The position numbers and the translations under genes are program-made. A DNA stretch of 6,143 nt from JBPCRW01 sp050996405. GTDB lineage: Bacteria; Acidobacteriota; Blastocatellia; Pyrinomonadales; Pyrinomonadaceae. This document shows, piece by piece, positions 1 through 5,149 of the stretch (its first letter is position 1; each line of letters starts with the position of its first letter). Under the pieces are notes generated by a model that made no database searches, was not told the origin of the DNA, and was given only the letters and a program-made list of their open reading frames with translations. The stretch covers positions 1 to 6,143 of the forward strand of contig JBPCRW010000018.1 of NCBI GenBank assembly GCA_050996405.1, given 5' to 3'.

Positions 1-1
1 C

Positions 2-589
2 ACTTACGTTCTCGAATTGATTCTCGCAATAAAACGGCAAGGTTGGTTATGGACTGAAGAATATATGTGGCACAAACGAAACTCTACGCCGGGCAAATGG
101 TCGAATAGATTTCGTGATTCGTGGGAAAGATGTCTGCAATTTAACAAGCAAAGAAAATTCAAGATGTTTCAGGAATCCGTGATGGTTCCGATGGGGGATT
201 GGGCGAAAACTCGATTAAATAGTTTGGGCGAAAACGATAAAATAAGATTTAATTCACAGGTTGGAAGCGGTTTCGGCAAAAATATTTCTAAATGGGTTGG
301 CAGAGAAAAAGCATATCCGACAAATGTTCTTCATCTCGCCACAGAATGCAGCAACAAAAATCATAGCGCGGCTTTTCCCAAATCCCTGCCGACCTGGTTT
401 ATAAAATTATTTTCAGAAGAAAACGATGTCGTGCTTGACCCGTTTGCAGGTTCGGAAACAACTTGCATCGCCGCACACGAACTTAACCGTCGCTTCATAG
501 GTATCGAACTCAAACGTGAATATTTCGAGATAGCAGAAAAGAACATTGCGAACGCGCAAAAGAGTCCGGTTCAGCAAACTCTTTTATGA
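2..589 (+). CDS. DNA N4/N6-methyltransferase, C-terminal part (5' end outside window)
   Basis: The reading frame is open from base 2, so the gene starts upstream of the window; the TTG at 17 is merely an internal codon. The family (N6_N4_Mtase, PF01555) transfers a methyl group from S-adenosylmethionine to an adenine N6 or cytosine N4 in DNA. Visible are an aromatic and basic stretch (WLWTEEYMWHKRN, about 53-91), a 'NVLHLATE' segment near 323-346, an 'HSAAFPKSLP' motif X-like stretch near 362-391, and the SAM-binding motif I DPFAGSETT at 437-463, followed by 'RRFIGIEL'. Motif I near the C terminus means the catalytic DPPY-type motif should lie upstream, the beta-class order. The usual GSGTT reads GSETT here; variation at this Gly is tolerated in the family (for example GSNTT). 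No restriction enzyme is visible, so orphan versus restriction-modification status is unknown. The stop overlaps the nagA start by 4 bases. Confidence 0.9.
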   Translation, partial: TYVLELILAIKRQGWLWTEEYMWHKRNSTPGKWSNRFRDSWERCLQFNKQRKFKMFQESVMVPMGDWAKTRLNSLGENDKIRFNSQVGSGFGKNISKWVGREKAYPTNVLHLATECSNKNHSAAFPKSLPTWFIKLFSEENDVVLDPFAGSETTCIAAHELNRRFIGIELKREYFEIAEKNIANAQKSPVQQTLL

Positions 590-1770
590 ACAAAAATAAA
601 TATCAAGATTATTATGATTATTTGTCTGAACACGTTATCACGCCGAATCGAGCATCGGAAAACGCTTCGATTGCAATTGAAGGTGGAAAAATCGCGCAAA
701 TTTCATTTGAAAATAAATCTGTTAAAGCTGACAAAACAATTGATTTAAAATCTTCGAGAGTTTTTGCGGGATTTATAGATATTCACAATCACGGCGCGGC
801 AGGTGTTGATGTCAACACGGCGACGGCGGCGGATTTGCGGAAAGCGTCAAAATTTCTCGCATCAAAAGGCGTGACGGCTTGGCTGCCGACGTTTGTTCCC
901 GATGCTACTGAAAATTATCAAAAGGTGATTGATGCGATTGACGAAGTAATGCAGACGCAGGACAATGAGCGAAGCGAACCTGCCGCCAGGATTTTAGGTG
1001 TTCATTACGAAGGCGTTTTTGCCAATGAAAAAATGTGCGGCGCACTTCGCCCCGAATTTTTCAAGACGTTTAAAAACGGCGATGAATTGGTCGAAATGCC
1101 GCGACTTAAAACTCCGAACGCGATTCACCTGACGACGCTCGCGCCGGAAATCGAAGGCGGCATCGAGCTTATCAAAGAATTAAAAAAGCAAAATTGGATA
1201 ATTTCAATCGGTCACACAAACGCGAATACTGCAATTTTAAATCAGGCGTTGGAAGCAGGCGCGACGCACGTCACGCATCTTTTTAACGCGATGACCGGCG
1301 TTCATCATCGAGAAATCGGCGTGGCGGGCTGGGCTTTGACCAACGATAAAATATCGTGCGAAATCATCGCCGACGGGATTCACGTTCATCCCGAAATGCT
1401 GAAATTCGCTTACAAAAATAAGACCGCCGAAAATCTCGCGCTGGTTTCCGATTCGGTGAAAATGGCTGGCTTGGGCGACGGTGAATACGAACTTTGGAAT
1501 GAAAAAGTCGCGGTCATCAACGGCAAGACGCAAAATGAACGCGGAAGCATCGCCGGTTCGGTCATCACAATGCTCGACGCTGTAAAAATGATGTTATCTC
1601 TGGGAATCAGCGAAGCGGAAGTTTCAAAAATGGCAAGTCTCGCGCCCGCCGAAATTCTCGGAGTCGAAAAAGATTACGGCTCAATCGAAACGGGCAAACG
1701 CGCCGATTTGGTCGCGCTCGACGGGCAGGGAAATGTAAAAATGACGATTGTCGGCGGAAAAATTGTTTGA
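586..1770 (+). CDS. nagA: N-acetylglucosamine-6-phosphate deacetylase (NagA)
   Basis: Cytoplasmic amidohydrolase that converts GlcNAc-6-phosphate to glucosamine-6-phosphate plus acetate, in amino-sugar and cell-wall recycling. Its 394 residues match the usual family length of about 380-400. Visible signatures in order: metal-binding HxH (H67, H69) in GFIDIHNHG; E142 in GVHYEGVF, the family's metal-ligand Glu; TLAPE at 184-188; H210 in SIGHT; H231 in HLFNAM; ADGIHVH at 262-268; catalytic Asp D289 in LVSDS; GSIAGS at 320-325; and the C-terminal GSIETGKRADLV. All expected catalytic and metal residues are present, so it should be active. Oddities: the usual EGPF reads EGVF, and the N terminus is about 10 residues longer than common family members. 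The ATG at 586 is preferred because it forms an ATGA overlap with the methyltransferase stop, though no Shine-Dalgarno is seen; a TTG near residue 13 is an alternative. nagB is not in the window. Confidence 0.95.
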   Translation: MNKNKYQDYYDYLSEHVITPNRASENASIAIEGGKIAQISFENKSVKADKTIDLKSSRVFAGFIDIHNHGAAGVDVNTATAADLRKASKFLASKGVTAWLPTFVPDATENYQKVIDAIDEVMQTQDNERSEPAARILGVHYEGVFANEKMCGALRPEFFKTFKNGDELVEMPRLKTPNAIHLTTLAPEIEGGIELIKELKKQNWIISIGHTNANTAILNQALEAGATHVTHLFNAMTGVHHREIGVAGWALTNDKISCEIIADGIHVHPEMLKFAYKNKTAENLALVSDSVKMAGLGDGEYELWNEKVAVINGKTQNERGSIAGSVITMLDAVKMMLSLGISEAEVSKMASLAPAEILGVEKDYGSIETGKRADLVALDGQGNVKMTIVGGKIV

Positions 1771-2631
1771 TTAAATTTTTGAAATTATCTCGCGTTTTCG
1801 TTTTCTCGTCACGAGAAAGACGCCGGTAAAAATCAGCAGAGCCGCGCCGACCAGCCGCTTCGTAAAATTTTCGCCCAGAAAAAACACCGCCAGAATAAAA
1901 CCGATGAGCGGCTGCAAATATGTATAAACGGCGACTATCGAAGGCGCGACCCGCGCCAACGCCCAGGCGTTCCAGTAATAAGCCAGAATCGTCGGGAAAA
2001 TCACAACCGCCGCCAAAGCCAGCCAGCTTGCGGAATTCACATTTTTCAATTCAACCGATTGCAGCGAATACAAGCCAACCGGAACGTTCACCACACTTGC
2101 CAGCAGGAAAACCCACGCGATTGATTTAAGCGCGCCATAATAACTGACCAGCTTTTTTGAAACGGCAATATACGCGGCGTAAGAAAGACTGTTGAGAATT
2201 ATCAAAATATTTCCGATAGTCGTATCGGACGTAAAACTCGCTTTTGCCGGATCAATCAAATAAATCACTCCGACGGACGCTAAAACAACACCGAAAATCT
2301 TTTTTCGCGTCAGTCTTTCGTGTCCGATGCCCGCGCTGATAACGATTGTAAAAACCGGAATCATCACGGCGAGCAGCGAAGTATTGGCGGCGGTCGTCAG
2401 CGATAATCCTTTGAAAAAAAGCAGTTGATTAGCAATCACTCCGAAAAAACTAAACAGCGCGAAATAAAAATAATGAGACTTTCTTTCCAATCGCAAACTG
2501 CCGCGAAATCTCTGAAGCGCGTAAAACGCCAACGCCCCGCCGCCGACCCGAAAACCGACAATCGCAAAGGGCGGAAATCCTTGCAAAGCGATTTTGCCAA
2601 GCACCGCCGACGCGCCGAAAAATAACTGCAC
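1771..2631 (-). CDS. DMT-superfamily (EamA) inner-membrane transporter, start uncertain
   Basis: Hydrophobic protein with two EamA repeats of about five helices each. From the GTG at 2631, helices lie near residues 1-17 (incomplete), 22-40, 54-73, 80-101, 111-127, 139-158, 168-187, 199-221, 228-249 and 255-273, ending in a basic tail (TRKRKR). Family hallmarks include 'GFRVGGGALAF' in helix 2, 'FKGLSLTTAANTSLL' leading into helix 4, and 'YLQPLIGFILAVFFLGE' in helix 9. EamA proteins export amino acids, metabolites or other small molecules; the substrate cannot be read from sequence. The GTG cuts helix 1: in the same frame, codons upstream read APHAALIVV and clearly continue it. However, no ATG, GTG or TTG occurs before the TAG at 2695-2697, and an eight-A run (2660-2667, T on the + strand) lies in between. 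The stop abuts the nagA stop with no intergenic base. Confidence 0.88.
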   Translation of the reverse strand: MQLFFGASAVLGKIALQGFPPFAIVGFRVGGGALAFYALQRFRGSLRLERKSHYFYFALFSFFGVIANQLLFFKGLSLTTAANTSLLAVMIPVFTIVISAGIGHERLTRKKIFGVVLASVGVIYLIDPAKASFTSDTTIGNILIILNSLSYAAYIAVSKKLVSYYGALKSIAWVFLLASVVNVPVGLYSLQSVELKNVNSASWLALAAVVIFPTILAYYWNAWALARVAPSIVAVYTYLQPLIGFILAVFFLGENFTKRLVGAALLIFTGVFLVTRKRKREIISKI

Positions 2632-2762
2632 GACAATCAGCGCGGCGTGCGGCGCATAATTTTTTTTGTTTGAACTTAAGATAAAATTTCGCCTCTAAAA
2701 AACAAACAGACACGAAAATAAATGTATTCCGTGCCGTTTCGCGTAAATTTCAAAATCAGTTT

Positions 2763-2834
2763 TTACATTAACATTAAAATCGGATTTTCGAGCATTTGTT
2801 TAAACGTCTGCAAAAATTCTGCGTCAATTATACG
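2763..2834 (-). pseudogene. Displaced duplicate of the 3' end of the E2 (pdhC) gene
   Basis: On the minus strand, 2834-2763 reads R-I-I-D-A-E followed by FLQTFKQMLENPILMLM and TAA. The real E2 ends RVIDGATGAR followed by the same 17 residues and TAA at 3288. Over the last 18 codons (2763-2816 versus 3288-3341) 50 of 54 bases match, and all four differences are synonymous (Leu ttg/tta, Leu ctg/tta, Lys aag/aaa). Six codons (GATGAR) are replaced by two (AE), a net loss of four codons. No start or E2 body lies upstream in this frame, so it is a fragment and not a gene. It begins inside the stop region of small gene B. It could come from recombination with a diverged E2, from a lost second E2 gene, or from insertion of the two small genes at the E2 3' end. 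Confidence 0.85.
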
Positions 2835-3052
2835 GATTGAAGTAAGGCTTTTTCTACTTCTTGCGGAAACGGCATAAAGACAAAATTCTTTTTCGGGTAA
2901 AGATAATCTTCACCTTCGTCGTCAATTATTCTCACATAATCGGAGCGTTCCGCTTTTTCATCTGTTAGGACTTGATAGATGCGGCGCGGTGTAGTCAGAG
3001 AATCTTCGTCGGCGAAAATGCAAATTGCGAATTTTGTAACCGATTTTCCCAT
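2828..3052 (-). CDS. Small acidic conserved hypothetical protein (gene B)
   Basis: I do not recognise a named function. From the ATG at 3052 it encodes 74 residues, acidic overall (about 14 D/E against 10 K/R), with no signal peptide or membrane segment, so probably cytoplasmic. The pattern KFAICIF..., PRRIYQVLTDEKAE, VRIIDDEGEDYLYPKKNFVF and a final PQEVEKALL resembles, from memory, a family of uncharacterised small bacterial proteins with a beta-rich core and a C-terminal short helix. The ATG at 3052 is chosen over a TTG at 3061 because it follows the stop of the upstream small gene by one base, consistent with translational coupling. The TAA stop falls inside the E2-tail remnant, so its last codons appear to be shaped by that sequence. 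GC is low (about 32% in 2881-2940). Confidence 0.75.
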   Translation of the reverse strand: MGKSVTKFAICIFADEDSLTTPRRIYQVLTDEKAERSDYVRIIDDEGEDYLYPKKNFVFMPFPQEVEKALLQSV

Positions 3053-3053
3053 A

Positions 3054-3287
3054 CTAATCAAGAAAAGTTTTAATACGCATTAGTCTTTTTCCGATGCTGT
3101 GCGCTTCAAACCAATGAACTTCCGCAAATCTGACATCGCCGTCTTCAAGTCTAACATAACTTTTGCCCTTTAATTTACGCCAGCGTCCTCTGCCGAATCT
3201 CTTTCGCAAAAAAGGTAAAATGCGAATGCTGTTTCCGGCGGCAATAATTTCAATATCTGAAATTTGACCGACAATTTCAAACTCCAT
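3054..3287 (-). CDS. Small basic conserved hypothetical protein (gene A)
   Basis: The protein has 77 residues and a net positive charge (about 16 K/R against 10 D/E), with no membrane segment; the function is not recognised. Visible blocks are MEFEIVGQISDIEIIAAG, then a basic core RKRFGRGRWRKLKGKSYVRL, and finally EVHWFEAHSIGKRLMRIKTFL. From memory these resemble uncharacterised small proteins sharing a GxGRWRKLKG and a HWYEAHGIGK motif. The basic core would suit nucleic-acid contact, but this is inference. The ATG starts on the base immediately after the E2 TAA stop (TAA-ATG, no gap), so translation probably depends on ribosomes terminating on E2. Gene B follows after one base. The basic-then-acidic pair recalls a toxin-antitoxin module, without any family evidence for that. 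Confidence 0.75.
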   Translation of the reverse strand: MEFEIVGQISDIEIIAAGNSIRILPFLRKRFGRGRWRKLKGKSYVRLEDGDVRFAEVHWFEAHSIGKRLMRIKTFLD

Positions 3288-3341
3288 TTACATCAGCATC
3301 AAAATCGGATTTTCGAGCATTTGCTTAAACGTCTGCAAAAA
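3288..3341. repeat. Direct repeat partner: native E2 3' end
   Basis: The last 17 codons plus the stop of pdhC. This block recurs at 2763-2816 in the same orientation, 525 bases away, with 4 mismatches in 54. Together the two copies bracket the small genes A and B. Confidence 0.9.
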
Positions 3342-4730
3342 ACGCGCGCCCGTCGCTCCGTCAATTACGCGGTGGTCACACGACATTGTAACGTTCATCA
3401 TACTTTTAACAATAATTTCGCCGCCGCGAACTACCGGAGTCGGCGTTGCCGCGCCGACGGCGATGATTGCGGCTTCGGGCGGATTGATGATTGCCGTAAA
3501 TTCCTTAATGCCGAACATTCCGAGATTTGAAATCGAAAATGTCGCCCCGGTATATTCTTCGGGCTGAAGTTTTTTCTCGCGCGCGCGCGCCGCCATTTCC
3601 TTTATCTCGCGGGAAATTTCGGTGATGCCTTTGCGATTCGCGCCGCGCACGACGGGCGTAATTAAACCATCTTCAACCGCCACCGCTACGCCGATGTCCG
3701 CGTCTTCGTAAAAGCGGACGGTTTTTTCCCGATACGAAGAATTAACCCAAGCGTGTTTCGTCAAAGCCTGCGCCGCGACTTTGACGATAATATCGTTGAC
3801 CGAAACTTTTTCTTCTTCGGGAATCGAAGCGTTTATCTGCTTGCGGAATTCGAGCGCGTTGTCCATTTCGATTTCGACGGTCAAGTAAAACGTCGGAATT
3901 GGTCCTATAGATTCGGCAAGCCGCTGCGCGATAACCTGCCGCATTTTTGAAGTGTTTTCTTCACGAAAACCTGACGCGCCTTCTAATTGCGGAATGCGGA
4001 ACGCGGATTGCGGAGATGCTTTGACTTCGGACTCTGGACTCTGGACTCTGGACTCTAACGCGGTTTCGATGTCGCGCTTGATAATTCTGCCGTTTGGACC
4101 AGAACCTTTCACCAGTTTTAAATCGACATTATTTTCCGCCGCCATTCGCGCCGCAATCGGCGACACAATCAATCTGCCGTTTTCAGACTTTGGACTTTGG
4201 ACTCTGAACTCTGGACCTTTTCCCGCCGCGTCTTCTTTTGCGCCCGGACGCTGATAATCGTAGCTTCGTCCTTCATCTTCGGGCGCGGCTCGCAAATTTC
4301 GGTTTCCGGCTGTCGAATCGGTTTCGGTTAATTCTTCCTTTAATTCTTCGCCGCCTTCTTTTGCAACTTGATTCGGCTGCTCGCGTTTTGGAACTTCTTC
4401 CCGCGCGGCTTCAGATTTTTCCCCGCGCTTTCCCTCTTTTGCCGCCGCGCCGTTTGCCGCCGCTTCGTCTAAAAACGCGGAAAAATCTTCGCCCTTTTTG
4501 CCGATGATGCCGATGGTTTGACCGAGTTTGGCATTTTCGCCTCCGGGAACGATAATTTTCAAAAGCGTTCCGGCTTCGAGCGAAGTCATTTCCATCGTCG
4601 CCTTGTCGGTGTCAACTTCGGCAATCGTTTCGTTGGCTTCAATCGCGTCGCCTTCTTTTTTGAGCCAACGCGCGATTTGTCCTTCTTCCATCGTCGGAGA
4701 AAGTTTCGGCATTAAAATTTTGTTCGCCAT
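3288..4730 (-). CDS. pdhC: Dihydrolipoamide acetyltransferase, E2 of pyruvate dehydrogenase complex
   Basis: E2 core of the PDH complex; it accepts the acetyl group on lipoyl-lysine and transfers it to CoA. The 480 residues comprise one lipoyl domain (about 1-80, lipoylation Lys43 in EVDTDKATMEM), a charged linker (about 85-185), the peripheral subunit-binding domain (about 187-223, SPIAARMAAENNVD to GPNGRIIKRDIE), a second linker (about 224-252), and the catalytic trimer-forming domain (about 253-480). Catalytic His453 and Asp457 are in DHRVIDGA. Assignment to pyruvate rather than another 2-oxoacid rests on the adjacent PDH-type E1 beta. The linkers are rich in Lys, Glu and Ala instead of the usual Ala-Pro, and three heptanucleotide arrays encode parts of them. 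The ATG at 4730 begins the standard MANKILMPKLSPTMEEG lipoyl-domain start, 12 bases after hicA; no Shine-Dalgarno is seen. Confidence 0.96.
   Translation of the reverse strand: MANKILMPKLSPTMEEGQIARWLKKEGDAIEANETIAEVDTDKATMEMTSLEAGTLLKIIVPGGENAKLGQTIGIIGKKGEDFSAFLDEAAANGAAAKEGKRGEKSEAAREEVPKREQPNQVAKEGGEELKEELTETDSTAGNRNLRAAPEDEGRSYDYQRPGAKEDAAGKGPEFRVQSPKSENGRLIVSPIAARMAAENNVDLKLVKGSGPNGRIIKRDIETALESRVQSPESEVKASPQSAFRIPQLEGASGFREENTSKMRQVIAQRLAESIGPIPTFYLTVEIEMDNALEFRKQINASIPEEEKVSVNDIIVKVAAQALTKHAWVNSSYREKTVRFYEDADIGVAVAVEDGLITPVVRGANRKGITEISREIKEMAARAREKKLQPEEYTGATFSISNLGMFGIKEFTAIINPPEAAIIAVGAATPTPVVRGGEIIVKSMMNVTMSCDHRVIDGATGARFLQTFKQMLENPILMLM
3987..4014. repeat. Heptanucleotide tandem array, unit NNGCGGA x4
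   Basis: Units TTGCGGA, ATGCGGA, ACGCGGA, TTGCGGA are exactly 7 bases apart on the + strand. The array lies within the linker between the subunit-binding and catalytic domains of E2 and encodes about residues 240-248 (QSAFRIPQ). The unit is unrelated to the TGGACTC arrays nearby. Confidence 0.85.
4021..4055. repeat. Heptanucleotide tandem array, unit TGGACTC x4-5
   Basis: A degenerate TTGACTT is followed by CGGACTC and three perfect TGGACTC units. The array encodes about residues 226-237 of E2 (ESRVQSPESEVK), just after the subunit-binding domain. Because 7 is not a multiple of 3, the array cycles through all frames and gives a seven-residue peptide period. Confidence 0.9.
4184..4218. repeat. 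Degenerate heptanucleotide tandem array, unit TGGACTC x5
   Basis: Units CAGACTT, TGGACTT, TGGACTC, TGAACTC, TGGACCT share the consensus of the 4021-4055 array but are more decayed. The array encodes about residues 171-182 (KGPEFRVQSPKS) just before the subunit-binding domain, giving the same RVQSP peptide as the second array. Confidence 0.85.
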
Positions 4731-4742
4731 AGTATTAAGTCT

Positions 4743-4949
4743 TTACAAATCTTGTTCCGTTAATTCTGCCAGTTTCAGCAAATGTTTCAACAGACCAGTC
4801 TTGATTGATTGATTTTTATGAATTGGAATTGATAACCGAATTTCACTTCCGGTTTTGCCGTAAATATGATGGCTTCCTTGAATACGCAATAAAATCCAGC
4901 CGCGCTTTTCGAGAATTTTTGCAAGTCTTTTTCCCGAAGTTGATTTCAT
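4743..4949 (-). CDS. hicA: HicA-family toxin (mRNA interferase)
   Basis: Small translation-independent mRNA-cleaving toxin of type II HicBA systems. Its 68 residues match the family size (about 55-80). It shows the double-stranded RNA-binding-like fold pattern: an N-terminal helix SGKRLAKILEKRGW, a strand ILLRI, the conserved GSHH (25-28, with catalytic His27 expected), a strand IRLSIPIH, and a C-terminal helix TGLLKHLLKLAEL. Catalytic residues are intact, so an active toxin is plausible. It overlaps hicB by ATGA (4946-4949), so its synthesis is probably coupled to the antitoxin; E2 starts 12 bases after its stop. GC is low (about 33% in 4801-4860). Confidence 0.9.
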   Translation of the reverse strand: MKSTSGKRLAKILEKRGWILLRIQGSHHIYGKTGSEIRLSIPIHKNQSIKTGLLKHLLKLAELTEQDL

Positions 4950-5149
4950 ACGGCAATTTCCAAAAGTCTATCTGCCGCGCCAATCGGAATGTTTGAAACG
5001 TCAACTGACAGACAGCCTTCGACTGCTTCGTAAAGATTCTGCAAAAGTTCCTCAAATGTTTCGCCTTGAGTCGCGCAGCCCGGAATTGCGGGAACTTCCG
5101 CCCAGAACCCGCCTTCTTCCGCTTCGTGAACGACAACTTTTAATTTCAT
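4946..5149 (-). CDS. hicB: HicB-family antitoxin, short form
   Basis: Cytoplasmic antitoxin expected to bind and mask HicA. From the ATG at 5149 it has 67 residues: strand MKLKVVVHE, the hallmark EEGGFWAEVPAIPGCATQGE (11-30), then helix TFEELLQNLYEAVEGCLS. This is the partial-RNase-H-like HicB fold only; the C-terminal helix-turn-helix or ribbon-helix-helix of long HicB proteins is absent, so autoregulation by DNA binding is doubtful. The ATG at 5149 is chosen over a TTG at 5158 because it fits the family N terminus and forms an ATGA overlap with the pdhB stop. There is no room for a separate promoter except inside pdhB. Confidence 0.92.
   Translation of the reverse strand: MKLKVVVHEAEEGGFWAEVPAIPGCATQGETFEELLQNLYEAVEGCLSVDVSNIPIGAADRLLEIAV

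Noticed and set aside
1802..1818. Perfect inverted repeat TTTCTCG-TCA-CGAGAAA just past the nagA stop, a possible terminator
   Set aside because: It lies inside the transporter's C-terminal coding region (basic TRKRKR tail), has an AT-rich 7-bp stem and has no U tract on either strand, so intrinsic termination is not supported.
2700..2762. Possible promoter for the transporter (minus-strand TTGAAA followed by AATACATTT)
   Set aside because: The spacing is 18-21 bases depending on the -10 chosen and the -10 is poor; AT-rich sequence gives such matches by chance.
2632..2762. Small RNA, tRNA or riboswitch in the 131-base AT-rich gap
   Set aside because: No cloverleaf, strong hairpin or known aptamer motif is visible; only the poly-A run and part of the transporter's N-terminal coding region are recognisable.
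2763..2834. E2 tail copy as a functional C-terminal extension reached by frameshifting from gene B
   Set aside because: It is in a different frame, gene B ends with a clean TAA inside it, and no slippery sequence or structure is apparent.
3987..4218. Clustered short repeats resembling a CRISPR array
   Set aside because: The units are 7 bases, directly tandem without spacers, and lie within the E2 coding sequence; no cas genes are present.
4238..4812. Several + strand open frames antisense to pdhC and hicA
   Set aside because: They are shadows of the E2 lipoyl domain and linker coding sequence, whose reduced stop density on the opposite strand explains them.
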